A DNA stretch of 64,000 nucleotides from Sphingobacteriales bacterium 44-15 (GTDB lineage Bacteria; Bacteroidota; Bacteroidia; Chitinophagales; Chitinophagaceae), in the NCBI GenBank assembly GCA_001899685.1, contig MKWG01000003.1:310001-374000 (forward strand). The letters run 5' to 3'. Position 1 is the first letter of the stretch. The number at the start of each line of letters is the position of its first letter. The notes below the pieces were generated by a model. That model ran no database searches. It had not been told where the DNA came from and saw nothing but the letters and a program-made list of their open reading frames with translations. The position numbers and the translations under genes were made by a program. Shown piece after piece: positions 9,257-18,571 of the stretch.

Positions 9257-9914
9257 GGAAATTATTTTAGTTCCGGCAATATGCCTCTCTGAGGTATGTC
9301 ACAAAATCAGGGTATTTTTTACGGCATTTTGTAACAAAATTGGGGCATTTTGCTCTGTACGATATTATAAAATAAGGGCATTTTATGCACCAGGGGGGAT
9401 TGGCATGACGGATAAGGGGTTGATAATTTTGTAACTTTCTTTATAAGGTAAGCCCTCAAAATACTCCGCATTCCGGCGACATCTCTGCGAGCCGCATGCA
9501 TGATGCTTCACGTGAAGAGATACATTACCAATGCTATCAGAAAATTGCTTCTCCCGACCTTCGGTTGGGATCGCAAAGACGGGTAAGAGTGTTGATAACT
9601 TTGTAGCTTTCGCTATACTTCAGGCATGCAAATAATCCACACTCTTGCAGCGTCATTTCGAGTTAACAATTAGGCACGCCTCAGTCATTGCGGTAATGAT
9701 GTTGAGTTAATAGCAGCAACAAATGTGGAGATTGCTTCTCCCGCCCGCAGTCCGTATTGATTTAATGCATATTGAGGCGGGAGAGAAATCTGTCGGGGAA
9801 TAGTGAAGAAGTTGAGCATTAGTACAAAAGCCCCGCAGCTTTCTCCCTCGCAGAAGAATGATTTAAATATAGTGTTCGTGTTCCCCGGGCGTTAATGTAA
9901 ATTACAGATCCATA
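9257..9914. other. Gene-free 658-bp region with several short repeats
   Basis: No credible gene. It separates the convergent ends of the isomerase gene and nuoN. It holds three phased 18-bp repeats (9301-9384) and two hairpins that share the word ATTGCTTCTCCCG (9544-9556 and 9732-9744): TCCCGACC/GGTTGGGA at 9552-9570 and TCTCCCGCC/GGCGGGAGA at 9737-9784. These look like REP-type elements. There is no clear rho-independent terminator with a T-run. Confidence 0.6.
9301..9384. repeat. Three imperfect 18-bp repeats at exact 33-bp spacing
   Basis: Units begin at 9301 (ACAAAATCAGGGTATTTT), 9334 (ACAAAATTGGGGCATTTT) and 9367 (ATAAAATAAGGGCATTTT). Spacing is exactly 33 bp each time, while the 15-bp spacers differ. 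Each unit is roughly palindromic at its ends (AAAAT and ATTTT). Phased operator sites or remains of an 11-residue coding repeat are both possible. Confidence 0.65.
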
Positions 9915-11288
9915 TTAATTGTACAATGCCTTTATCAGTATATCGGGGAAAGCGCCGAGAAGGATCACTAATCCTGCTGTAATAAGCAGGGTGGCTTTGT
10001 ATGTTGCTGAAACCGGTTTTGCTTCGGCATTACCTTCTTTGAAATACATTGCCTGGATCACACGGAAGTAATAGAAGGCACTGATGGCAGCCATCAGCAC
10101 TGCAAATATGGCAAGCCAGGAATAATGCCCGCTCTTTACGGTCCCGATCAGCATATAATATTTCGCGAAAAAGCCTGCGCTTAAAGGAATGCCTGTGAGG
10201 GAAAGCAGGAAAATAGTATTCATCAATGCAAGGAAAGGATTGGTCTTGCGCAGCCCGTTAAATCCTTCAAGTGAGAAGTCTTTCATTTTTACCAGCACGG
10301 CAAAGCTGCCGATGGAAGCAAGGCTGTATGCCGCTGCATAGAGTATCATTCCTTCCTTGGCAAAAGTATTCAGCGCGAAAACCGACAGCATCATAAAGCC
10401 TGCCTGCGCAATGCTGGAATAAGAAAGCATTCTTTTTACACTCTGCTGAAATACGGCGGTGATATTGCCTATGAACAATGTGGCTGCCGCAATAAGCGCT
10501 GCCAGCAACTGCCATTGCGCATGCATTTTCCCGAAAGCATTGTCAAAGAGGCGGAGGAACGCCACAAAAGAAGCTACTTTTACTATAGTAGCCATAAAAG
10601 ACGTGAATATGGTAGGAGAACCGTCATATACATCCGGCGCCCAGAAATGAAAAGGTGCAGCGCTTACTTTAAAAGACATGGAAACCAGCAGCAGCACAAG
10701 CCCGATAGCCACCATAGGGTCTGGCTTGTCGGCACCGATATGCATTCCCTGGATATGAAATGTCCCTGTGGCCCCATAGAGGAACACGATGCCCATGAGC
10801 ATAATGCCCGTGGAAAATGATCCCATCAGGAAGTATTTCAGGGAGGCCTCATTGCTTTTAAGGTTACGCTTATCGCTACCCGCAAGAATATACAGGGGTA
10901 TAGAGATGATCTCAATACCAAGGAAAAGCATCAGCAGGGTATTGAAGGAAGTAACAATGCAGATACCGCAAAGAATGAAAAAGATCAATGCATAGTATTC
11001 ATACACATCGTTGCCTACTTCTTCAAACTCGGTTGCATTGAGCAGGAAATATATCAATGTACAAATAAAGGCAACCATATTAAAGACCTGGCTGAAGGGG
11101 GTAAAGGTGAGCATGCCTTTTACATCGAGCGGCAGGTAGAGGTAAGAGCCATACTCCAGCAGGCTTACAATGATCAACGTTGTAATGCCTAATATGGCGA
11201 TAACGCCTGCAGCAGATTTTCTTTTGAAAAAAATACCGCTGAACATCATTACAACACCCCATAATGCCGATAATATAATTGCAATCAT
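9915..11288 (-). CDS. nuoN: NADH-quinone oxidoreductase subunit N
   Basis: A 457-residue polytopic inner-membrane protein, one of three antiporter-like proton-pumping subunits of respiratory complex I. About 14 hydrophobic helices are visible. The conserved Glu lies in LGIEIISIPLYIL and the conserved Lys in NEASLKYFLMG (helices 5 and 7); PFHFWAPDVYDGSP is the family signature, followed by the central Lys segment near residue 235. It is the last gene of the nuo operon, 20 bp after nuoM. ATG start. Confidence 0.96.
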   Translation of the reverse strand: MIAIILSALWGVVMMFSGIFFKRKSAAGVIAILGITTLIIVSLLEYGSYLYLPLDVKGMLTFTPFSQVFNMVAFICTLIYFLLNATEFEEVGNDVYEYYALIFFILCGICIVTSFNTLLMLFLGIEIISIPLYILAGSDKRNLKSNEASLKYFLMGSFSTGIMLMGIVFLYGATGTFHIQGMHIGADKPDPMVAIGLVLLLVSMSFKVSAAPFHFWAPDVYDGSPTIFTSFMATIVKVASFVAFLRLFDNAFGKMHAQWQLLAALIAAATLFIGNITAVFQQSVKRMLSYSSIAQAGFMMLSVFALNTFAKEGMILYAAAYSLASIGSFAVLVKMKDFSLEGFNGLRKTNPFLALMNTIFLLSLTGIPLSAGFFAKYYMLIGTVKSGHYSWLAIFAVLMAAISAFYYFRVIQAMYFKEGNAEAKPVSATYKATLLITAGLVILLGAFPDILIKALYN

Positions 11289-11308
11289 AATATTTAAATA
11301 TCCTTTAT

Positions 11309-12790
11309 TTAGAAAAGCCCCCTGATCTTTGACATAAACACATCCACCGATCCCTGGGTAAGCTCAAACATTGGCTTGGGATATACTCCCAGGAACAGAA
11401 TAATAATCACCACTATCACCAGTGCCGCCACCACATTCCCGTCTATTGTCGAAAGGCTCAGTATATTTTGTTTTTTTACCTCTCCGTAAAATACTTTTTG
11501 TACCATATTCAGTGTATATACGGCAGCGAGTATTATGCTCAGCAATGCGATGGCCGTTATCCATATACCATGGCTAAACAACCCGTTGAACATTAAAAAC
11601 TCACCGACAAAAGCATTGGTGAGCGGGAGCGCAATATTGGCAAGGGCGATAATTACCAGAAAAACGGTTAATACCGGTGATGCATTGGCTATTCCGCCAA
11701 GCGCAGATATTTTCCTGGTGCCCCATATTCTTTCTATAAGCTCTACCACTATCCACATCCCGATGATGTTTATACCGTGGTTGAACATTTGCACCATCAC
11801 TCCCTGCAGCCCGCTCTCGGCGCGGGCAAATATCGCTGCGCACATCAGCCCGATATGCACAATGGAAGAATACGCCACCAGCCGCTTCAGGTCGTCCTGC
11901 ATCCAGGCAATGCAGGATGCGTAAATCATGCCTGTTACGGCCAGTATGATAATGACATTGGCAAATATTTGAGAGGCATGGGGGAATACCGGTATCAGCC
12001 AGCGGATAACTGCAAATACTCCCATCTTTACCATCACCCCGCTCAGGATCATGGTTACAGATGTAGGTGCCTGTTCATAAGCATCCGGTTGCCAGGTATG
12101 GAACGGAAATACCGGCATCTTAATAGCAAAAGCTATGAAAAACAGCCAGAAGACCATTTTTTCCTTTTCAGGAGGAAGCCTGGTATCCATGAAAGAATGG
12201 AGTGAAAAAGTAAGCTCAGGTGTATGAAGATACACGTATATAATGCCGATCAGTAACAGCAGGGAACCTGCAAAAGTGTATACAAAGAATTTGAAGGTCG
12301 TCTGTATCCTTCTTTCTCCTCCCCATCGCGATGAAAGGAAATAAGCCGGGATCAATGCCAGCTCCCAGAAGAAATAGAATACCAGCGCATCCATTGCACA
12401 GAAAACCCCTATTAAGCCACTTTGCATCAGCAGCATCAATCCGTAAAACGAATTGGCTTTGGGATAACTTTTATTATAGGTGGAAAGAAATGCCAGTGAA
12501 AAGGCGATGGAGGTAAGCAGGCAAAGCATGCGTCCCATGCCATCGTACATCAGCGCGAAGCTGCTGCCCAGCGAAGGCAACCAGAAATAGCTTACGTTAT
12601 TGAAGTTGTAATACTTTTTATCTGTAAAAAACAAGCTGGCTGCAACAATAGCTATGGTAATGAACGATGAGGTGAGGGCCCATTTCTTTACAAGCTGCTC
12701 TTTTTGTAATAGAAAAATGACCAACCCGCTCAGCAATGGAAACCATACCAGCAGCTCCGGAAATGTAATGAATACGTCGTTAGGGTTCAT
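11309..12790 (-). CDS. nuoM: NADH-quinone oxidoreductase subunit M
   Basis: A 493-residue antiporter-like membrane subunit of complex I. It has about 14 helices, the essential Glu in YFFWELALIPAYF, the partner Lys in QTTFKFFVYTFAG, and the family signature PFHTWQPDAYEQAP with a Lys in MVKMG. It translocates protons coupled to quinone reduction elsewhere in the complex. It sits only 3 bp after nuoL and 20 bp before nuoN, so all three are on one transcript. ATG start at 12790. Confidence 0.96.
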   Translation of the reverse strand: MNPNDVFITFPELLVWFPLLSGLVIFLLQKEQLVKKWALTSSFITIAIVAASLFFTDKKYYNFNNVSYFWLPSLGSSFALMYDGMGRMLCLLTSIAFSLAFLSTYNKSYPKANSFYGLMLLMQSGLIGVFCAMDALVFYFFWELALIPAYFLSSRWGGERRIQTTFKFFVYTFAGSLLLLIGIIYVYLHTPELTFSLHSFMDTRLPPEKEKMVFWLFFIAFAIKMPVFPFHTWQPDAYEQAPTSVTMILSGVMVKMGVFAVIRWLIPVFPHASQIFANVIIILAVTGMIYASCIAWMQDDLKRLVAYSSIVHIGLMCAAIFARAESGLQGVMVQMFNHGINIIGMWIVVELIERIWGTRKISALGGIANASPVLTVFLVIIALANIALPLTNAFVGEFLMFNGLFSHGIWITAIALLSIILAAVYTLNMVQKVFYGEVKKQNILSLSTIDGNVVAALVIVVIIILFLGVYPKPMFELTQGSVDVFMSKIRGLF

Positions 12791-12793
12791 AGC

Positions 12794-14689
12794 TTATTGT
12801 ACAAACAATTGAATAATGAATAAAACCAAAGCTGCTACCACCATCATTAATATGTAAGCGCCTACCTGTCCGCTTTGCAATAATCTCAACTGGCGCCCGC
12901 CATAATTTACCAGCCTGCCCACACCATTTACCATGCCGTCTATTCCTGATTTTTCTACTATACTATTCAAAAAGCCGGAGAGGGTACGCAATGGACGCAC
13001 AAACACAATATCATACAGCTCATCTACATACCACTTGTTTTGAAGCACCTTGCCAAATCCCTGTGCTTCTTCAAGATCAGGCTTTTTGCTGAATCTTGAT
13101 ACTGCATAAAGAATAGCTATGATGGCTGCTCCAACAGAAACCCCCATCAGCATATATTCTGTAGCATGTGAGAGCGCATGCTGCTCATGAGAAAGCTTTA
13201 CGGAACCTGCAAAAATGGGTGAAAGGAAATGTTCCAGCTCATGATGACCGCCTAATGCAGCAGGCACGCCTACAAAGCCGGATATGGCAGCCAGGATGGC
13301 GAGTATGACCAGCGGCCAGGTCATCGCCGCAGGACTTTCGTGCAGGTGATGCGCCTGCTCATGGCTGCCCCTGAACTTACCGAGAAAGGTCGTAGCATAT
13401 AACCTGAACATATAGAATGCCGTGAGCACTGCACCGAGCACACCCACTACCCAATAAACCGTGTTGGCAGAAAATGCGGCAGCCAGTATCTCATCCTTTG
13501 AAAAGAATCCGCTTAGCGGCGGGATACCTGCAATAGCGATACATCCCACAAGAAATGTCCAGTGGGTGGTAGGCAGGCGTTTGGCCAACCCTCCCATTTT
13601 CCTGATATCCTGCTCATGATGCATGGCATGGATAACAGAGCCGGCTCCAAGGAACAACAGGGCTTTGAAAAAAGCATGTGTCATTACATGAAATACAGCC
13701 CCGGTATAGGCGCCTACACCCAGGCCAAGAAACATATAACCCAACTGGCTTACGGTAGAATATGCAAGTACTTTTTTAATATCATTTTGCTTAAGCGCTA
13801 TGGTAGCTGCGAGGATGGCAGTAGCCAACCCGATAACCGCAACCACTCCCTGCGTTGTAGGCGCAAGTGTATACAGCAGGTTGCTGCGTGCGATCATATA
13901 AATACCGGCAGTGACCATGGTAGCCGCATGGATAAGCGCCGAAACAGGAGTAGGGCCTGCCATGGCATCAGGCAACCATGTATATAAAGGTATCTGCGCG
14001 CTTTTGCCGGTAGCGCCTACAAACAACAGCATGGTGATGCCTACCAGCGCTACGTCGTTCATTTTCATGCCACCTGCTTTGCTGAATACATCCGAAAAGC
14101 TTAGTGTGCCGAATTGCTGTATCATCCAGAACAGGGCAAGCAGGAATCCGAAATCACCTATGCGGTTCATGATAAATGCCTTATTACCGGCAGTAGTATA
14201 TGCAGTATTCTTAAACCAGTATCCTATCAGCAGGTAGGAGCATAATCCTACGCCTTCCCATCCGATGAACATGATCAGGTAATTGGCGCCCAGTACCAGC
14301 AAAAGCATGGAAAACACGAAGAGATTGAGATAAGAAAAATACCGTGCGTAATGCGCGCTGCTTTCTTCGTGCATATATGCCGTTGAGTATACATGTATCA
14401 GGAATCCCACACCGGTAATAATAAGCAGGAAGATGGAAGACAGCTGGTCAACCTGGAAAGCAAAAGGGATTTTGAGACTGCCTGCGGTAATAAAATCGAA
14501 ATAGGTCACAACTTCGCTGTGTCCCGCCTTTACCTCAAAAAATAAAACGACGCTTATAATAAAAGAGATCAATACTACTCCGCTCCCGATTATTCCGGTA
14601 AGGGATTTGGTAAGGTTTTTTCTTCCCAGCCCATTGATAAGGAAGCCGATCAATGGAAAAAGCGGGACCAGGTAAACTAATTTGCTCAT
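12794..14689 (-). CDS. nuoL: NADH-quinone oxidoreductase subunit L
   Basis: A 631-residue membrane subunit, the distal proton pump of complex I. It carries the antiporter core (GWEGVGLCSYLLIGYWF, PLYTWLPDAMAGPTPVS, HAATMVTAGIYM, HAFFKALLFLGAG) and a C-terminal extension, probably the lateral helix and final membrane helix (AYILMMVVAALVLFII). The His-rich loop around residue 440 (EQAHHLHE) is as usual in this subunit. It lies between nuoK and nuoM with short spacers. Length is normal. Confidence 0.96.
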   Translation of the reverse strand: MSKLVYLVPLFPLIGFLINGLGRKNLTKSLTGIIGSGVVLISFIISVVLFFEVKAGHSEVVTYFDFITAGSLKIPFAFQVDQLSSIFLLIITGVGFLIHVYSTAYMHEESSAHYARYFSYLNLFVFSMLLLVLGANYLIMFIGWEGVGLCSYLLIGYWFKNTAYTTAGNKAFIMNRIGDFGFLLALFWMIQQFGTLSFSDVFSKAGGMKMNDVALVGITMLLFVGATGKSAQIPLYTWLPDAMAGPTPVSALIHAATMVTAGIYMIARSNLLYTLAPTTQGVVAVIGLATAILAATIALKQNDIKKVLAYSTVSQLGYMFLGLGVGAYTGAVFHVMTHAFFKALLFLGAGSVIHAMHHEQDIRKMGGLAKRLPTTHWTFLVGCIAIAGIPPLSGFFSKDEILAAAFSANTVYWVVGVLGAVLTAFYMFRLYATTFLGKFRGSHEQAHHLHESPAAMTWPLVILAILAAISGFVGVPAALGGHHELEHFLSPIFAGSVKLSHEQHALSHATEYMLMGVSVGAAIIAILYAVSRFSKKPDLEEAQGFGKVLQNKWYVDELYDIVFVRPLRTLSGFLNSIVEKSGIDGMVNGVGRLVNYGGRQLRLLQSGQVGAYILMMVVAALVLFIIQLFVQ

Positions 14690-14744
14690 ATCAGGTATAT
14701 CAGTGCAGGCAGTGTGGAAGCATATACGCTTTTAACTGCGATGC

Positions 14745-15080
14745 TCAATGTTTTAGTCTGTTCAAAAAATTTACATCTATGGAATGTGTATTGCGATACA
14801 TCATTACAATAATTGCCAGCCCCACGCTTACTTCCGCAGCCGCCACCACCATTATAAAAAATACAAACAACTGCCCGTCGGTCCCTGCTGTAGTAGCAGC
14901 ATCTGTTACGGAAGCAGCCAGGTAATGCATTTTGGAAAAAGCCACCAGCAAAAGATTTGTGGCATTGAGCATTAACTCAATGCACATAAAAATAATGATC
15001 ATATTGCGGCGGGTTAAAACACCTATAATGCCTATGCAAAACAGCGCTACCGATAAAAATATATAATGATTGATGGTCAT
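14745..15080 (-). CDS. nuoK: NADH-quinone oxidoreductase subunit K
   Basis: A 111-residue membrane subunit of complex I with three helices. The two conserved membrane Glu residues are present: one in [13 protein letters not shown] (helix 2), the other in [13 protein letters not shown] (helix 3). Both lie on the proton path at the junction with NuoJ and NuoN. A 67-bp gap, longer than most in this operon, separates it from nuoJ and holds a hairpin-forming repeat. Confidence 0.95.
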   Translation of the reverse strand: MTINHYIFLSVALFCIGIIGVLTRRNMIIIFMCIELMLNATNLLLVAFSKMHYLAASVTDAATTAGTDGQLFVFFIMVVAAAEVSVGLAIIVMMYRNTHSIDVNFLNRLKH

Positions 15081-15099
15081 AATCTGATTTTTTTAGCAC

Positions 15100-15130
15100 T
15101 GAGCTATCAGCTTCCAGCCCTCATAGCTCA
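15100..15130. repeat. Hairpin repeat between nuoJ and nuoK
   Basis: TGAGCTAT (15100-15107) pairs with ATAGCTCA (15123-15130) across a 15-nt loop. The words AGCTAT, GCTCATAG and AGCCC recur in the larger hairpin at 34004-34047 and at 39.6 kb, so this is a small member of the same intergenic family, here inside an operon. Confidence 0.55.
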
Positions 15131-15147
15131 CTGCTCATAGCCCCCAG

Positions 15148-15645
15148 CTACTTCTTCCCAATTACCACAGCCCCTACCATTGCGCTCAGGAACAATACAC
15201 TGCTGATCTCAAAGGGTAACACATAATTTTTAAACAGCACGGTACCCAGGTTATGGATCAGCCCTATATTTCCCGTATTCATCAGCATTTCCTTTTGCAT
15301 ATTTTCCGTGTCTTTCAGCGCCCCTACTATCACCAGCAGCAGGCTTCCCCCGGAGATCACTCCTGCAAACCGCAGCCATTTATTCTTTACCGGCGATGAA
15401 GTCTCATTCAGGTTCATCAGCATCACTACAAACAGGAACAATACCATAATAGCCCCGGCATATACAATGATATTGACGATAGCAAGGAATTGTGCATTGA
15501 GCAAAATGTAGTGTCCTGAAATAGAGAAGAAAGTAACAATTAACCACAATATGCTGTACACCGGGTTTTTGCTGAAAATAACCATCAGCGCACTGCCAAG
15601 TGTCATTATTGTGAGAAACCAAAAAAGCAATTGCGTTGTACCCAT
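15148..15645 (-). CDS. nuoJ: NADH-quinone oxidoreductase subunit J
   Basis: A 165-residue membrane subunit of complex I with five predicted helices. The segment VYAGAIMVLFLFVVMLMNL (about residues 60-80) is the conserved third helix, whose pi-bulge gates proton transfer in this family. A further helix, SSVLFLSAMVGAVVIGKK, ends the protein. It lies 34 bp after nuoI. ATG start. Confidence 0.95.
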   Translation of the reverse strand: MGTTQLLFWFLTIMTLGSALMVIFSKNPVYSILWLIVTFFSISGHYILLNAQFLAIVNIIVYAGAIMVLFLFVVMLMNLNETSSPVKNKWLRFAGVISGGSLLLVIVGALKDTENMQKEMLMNTGNIGLIHNLGTVLFKNYVLPFEISSVLFLSAMVGAVVIGKK

Positions 15646-15679
15646 TATCGTAGTTCGTTCGGTTTGGTGCTGTTTCGAA

Positions 15680-16234
15680 TTATTTGGATTTTTTCTTTTT
15701 TTCTATCAGTCCCCTGGCAATGTCAAACGCCTCCGGCTCTGTCTTCGGATCCGGTATCAGCAGGTCCTGCTTACCGTAAATGAAGCTTTTGCGGCTATAA
15801 TTAGCAGGCGCGAAAGTTTCGCTGAGGTAAACGGCATCTTTGGGACAAGCCTCTTCGCAAAGCCCGCAGAATATGCAGCGAAGCATATTGATCTCATAGC
15901 GGGCTGCATATTTTTCTTCACGGTACAGGTTTTCTTCGCCGGGCAGTCTTTCGGCGGCTTCCATGGTGATAGCTTCTGCGGGACATGCCAGCGCACAAAG
16001 CCCACAGGCGGTACAACGTTCTCTGCCTTCTTCATCACGATTCAGCACATGCAATCCCCTGAATACAGGGCTGAACGGCCTTTTCTGTTCAGGATACTGT
16101 ATTGTAACTTTTTTCTTAAAAATATGTTTGAAAGTAATGAGCATTCCTTTGAAGATATTCCAGAGGTATATCTTTTCCAGCCAGTTCATCGGCCTCCTGT
16201 CAACGGCTTTTGCTCTTTGTGTTAATGCCTGCAT
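15680..16234 (-). CDS. nuoI: NADH-quinone oxidoreductase subunit I
   Basis: A 184-residue peripheral subunit with two 4Fe-4S centres (N6a and N6b). Both ferredoxin motifs are complete: CTACGLCALACPAEA (about residues 70-84) and CIFCGLCEEACPKDA (about 121-135). It passes electrons from NuoG toward the terminal N2 cluster in NuoB. The Lys-rich tail (EKKKKSK) is unremarkable. It lies between nuoH (79-bp gap) and nuoJ. Confidence 0.96.
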   Translation of the reverse strand: MQALTQRAKAVDRRPMNWLEKIYLWNIFKGMLITFKHIFKKKVTIQYPEQKRPFSPVFRGLHVLNRDEEGRERCTACGLCALACPAEAITMEAAERLPGEENLYREEKYAARYEINMLRCIFCGLCEEACPKDAVYLSETFAPANYSRKSFIYGKQDLLIPDPKTEPEAFDIARGLIEKKKKSK

Positions 16235-16313
16235 TTTTTCTTTTTTATTTCCCCGCAGGAAAATTTTAAAAGTTGTACAAAAGTATTTTTATCAGCTATA
16301 CAACCCAATTAAA

Positions 16314-17366
16314 TCAGGGAGTTTTCATAGTATATAATACCACAGCTCCCGTAATGACCATATTTAATAATGCCAGCGGTATCAGGCCTTTCCAGCCCAG
16401 GTTCATCAACTGATCATACCTGAAGCGGGGAAGCGTCCACCTGATCCACATGAAAACAAAAATGAGAATAAAGGTCTTGCCAAACAATGCTGCCAGCCCT
16501 GTTAACAGCGCTGTAACGCCGCTCAACTGTGATTCATCTACAAACGGCATATCATACCCTCCGAAAAACAGGGTAGCTATAACGGCGCAACTGATGAACA
16601 TATTGATATATTCCGCAAACAGGTAAAAGCCCAGCTTCATTGACGAGTATTCCTGGTGATAGCCCATATTCAATTCACTTTCCGCTTCAGGCAGGTCAAA
16701 CGGGGCACGGTTGCATTCTGCCAGTGCGCAAATGAAAAATATCAGGAACCCGAGCGGCTGGTAAACGATATTCCAGAAATGCCCATTGATCTGCTGTTCT
16801 ACTATGGTTTTTAAGCTTAAGGAACCTGTGAGCATAAGCAATGCAATGAGTGATAGTCCCATTGCCAGTTCATAACTTATCGCCTGGCTGGCGCCGCGCA
16901 GGGCAGCCATTAATGAAAACTTGTTATTGCTTGCCCAGCCGCCGATCATAATGCCGTATACCCCCATGCTCACTACCCCGAATATATAAAGGATACCGAT
17001 ATTGATATCTGCTATCTGGAGTGATATGGTACGCCCTCCTATTTCAATAGTATTGCCCCAGGGAATAATAGCCGAGGTCATCATTGCTGTCAGCATGGCC
17101 AGGCATGGACCAAGCACAAACAGCCACCTGCTGGAGTTGTTGGGAATGATCTCTTCCTTAAAAAAAAGCTTTAGACCGTCGGCAAGCGGCTGGAGTATAC
17201 CAAAGGGACCTGCCCTGTTAGGTCCGTGCCTGTCCTGCATCACACCGGCTATCTTGCGCTCGGCATAAGTGGCGTACATCGCTATCAGCAATGAAGCCGA
17301 GATTACGATGGCAATAAGCACCATTTTTTCTATTGCATAAGCCCAGTCTATAGCGAGTACTATCAT
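16314..17366 (-). CDS. nuoH: NADH-quinone oxidoreductase subunit H
   Basis: A 350-residue membrane subunit that helps build the quinone-binding chamber of complex I. It has eight or nine hydrophobic helices and two highly conserved loops: RHGPNRAGPFGILQPLADG (about residues 45-63) and RAPFDLPEAESELNMGYHQE (about 220-240, with the acidic cluster linked to quinone coupling). It follows nuoG after a 41-bp gap. ATG start at 17366. Confidence 0.96.
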   Translation of the reverse strand: MIVLAIDWAYAIEKMVLIAIVISASLLIAMYATYAERKIAGVMQDRHGPNRAGPFGILQPLADGLKLFFKEEIIPNNSSRWLFVLGPCLAMLTAMMTSAIIPWGNTIEIGGRTISLQIADINIGILYIFGVVSMGVYGIMIGGWASNNKFSLMAALRGASQAISYELAMGLSLIALLMLTGSLSLKTIVEQQINGHFWNIVYQPLGFLIFFICALAECNRAPFDLPEAESELNMGYHQEYSSMKLGFYLFAEYINMFISCAVIATLFFGGYDMPFVDESQLSGVTALLTGLAALFGKTFILIFVFMWIRWTLPRFRYDQLMNLGWKGLIPLALLNMVITGAVVLYTMKTP

Positions 17367-17407
17367 AAAATAATATGCTTGTGTTCTATACGGTCAATGA
17401 TGTTTTT

Positions 17408-18523
17408 CTATCTTTCATTTTCCGGAAGCGCTTTCCGGTTTGCTTCATTGAAATCTGTTGAATGCGCCGGCCCGGGGATCGCAGCAAGATCAAGCCCCGG
17501 TGGGTTTACCTGGCTCACGTCATGTATATTCATCAGTATCTTAGGCTGCCTGCCGTGCATCACCTTGCTAAAGGTCTCCTCAGGCTTTTTAAGCCCTACA
17601 TAATGTCCCTGTGATATTACAGAGTGCCTGTTGACATTCGCCGGACCTTCAATAGTCCAGTCTTTTATATCCTTTCTTTCAAAACGGCAGGTATTGCAGA
17701 TCCAGTCTTCCACTTCTCCCCACTGGTCTTTGCGGGCGGTTACTCTCAGCACTTCATTCCCGCGCATCCACAGGTGTACTTTGCCGCTGCATTTATCGCA
17801 ATTGCAGGTGGCGTTTACAGGCTTGGTAAACCATACCCTGTTCTTGAAACGGAAGGTCTTATCTGTTAATGCACCCACGGGACATACATCAATCACGTTG
17901 CCTATAAATTCATTGTCAAGCGCTTTTTCGATATAGGTGGCAATTTCAGCATGATCTCCGCGGTCCAGCACACCGTGCACTCTTTTGCCCGTCAGCTGGT
18001 CGGCAACAAATACACAGCGGTAGCAAAGTATGCACCTTGTCATGTGCAATTGTATATAAGGACCGAGATCGTGCTTGGTGAACGTTCTTTTAGCAAATTC
18101 AAAACGGGTGCCTTCCTTACCATGCTCATAGCTGAGATCCTGCAGGTGGCATTCGCCCGCCTGGTCGCAGATAGGGCAATCCAGCGGATGGTTCAGCAAC
18201 AGAAATTCTGTTACACCTGCGCGGGCATCCAGCACTTTTTCACTGGTAATATTTTTTACGATCATGCCGTCCATGACATTGGTCCTGCAGGAAGCAACGA
18301 GCTTGGGCATTGGCCGGGGGTCTGCAGTTGAACCGGCGGCTACTTCCACCAGGCAGGTACGGCATTTACCGCCGCTGCCTTTCAGTTTGCTGTAGTAACA
18401 CATGGCAGGCGGCGTTACATCACCGCCTATCTGCCTCGCGGCATTCAGGATAGTGGTGCCGGGCTCTACCTCAACGGTAATGTTGTCAATAGTTACCTTA
18501 AATAGTTTTTTTTCTTCAGCCAT
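17408..18523 (-). CDS. nuoG: NADH-quinone oxidoreductase subunit G, short form
   Basis: A 371-residue iron-sulphur subunit of complex I. In order: a 2Fe-2S ferredoxin domain (CYYSKLKGSGGKCRTCLVEV near residue 47), the His-liganded cluster motif HPLDCPICDQAGECHLQD, a 4Fe-4S site (CILCYRCVFVADQ and VIDVCPVGALT), and a further Cys group (CNCDKC with ICNTC). It lacks the large molybdopterin-oxidoreductase-like C-terminal domain of the roughly 900-residue enterobacterial protein; short NuoG is usual in Bacteroidota. The ATG at 18523 (MAEEKKLFKV) is preferred to a longer frame. The 5' side directly abuts a repeat copy at 18532, and 587 nt separate it from the nuoF stop. Confidence 0.93.
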   Translation of the reverse strand: MAEEKKLFKVTIDNITVEVEPGTTILNAARQIGGDVTPPAMCYYSKLKGSGGKCRTCLVEVAAGSTADPRPMPKLVASCRTNVMDGMIVKNITSEKVLDARAGVTEFLLLNHPLDCPICDQAGECHLQDLSYEHGKEGTRFEFAKRTFTKHDLGPYIQLHMTRCILCYRCVFVADQLTGKRVHGVLDRGDHAEIATYIEKALDNEFIGNVIDVCPVGALTDKTFRFKNRVWFTKPVNATCNCDKCSGKVHLWMRGNEVLRVTARKDQWGEVEDWICNTCRFERKDIKDWTIEGPANVNRHSVISQGHYVGLKKPEETFSKVMHGRQPKILMNIHDVSQVNPPGLDLAAIPGPAHSTDFNEANRKALPENER

Positions 18524-18531
18524 AATGTATA

Positions 18532-18571
18532 TTTCACGCAAAGCCGCAAAGAAGGCAAAGTCGCAAAGTTT
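18532..18571. repeat. CGCAAAG-type repeat, nuoG side of the GxxExxY gene
   Basis: Reads TTTCACGCAAAGCCGCAAAG and then AAGGCAAAGTCGCAAAG on the plus strand. It is inverted relative to the two copies beyond the other end of the GxxExxY gene. It overlaps the last codon region of that gene and ends 9 bp before the nuoG start codon. Confidence 0.8.

Noticed and set aside
9301-9384. CRISPR array
   Set aside because: Only three units, the repeats vary, spacers are 15 bp, and no cas gene is present.
15551-16225. A 224-codon plus-strand frame opposite nuoI/nuoJ
   Set aside because: It is a shadow of the iron-sulphur gene, with no family pattern.
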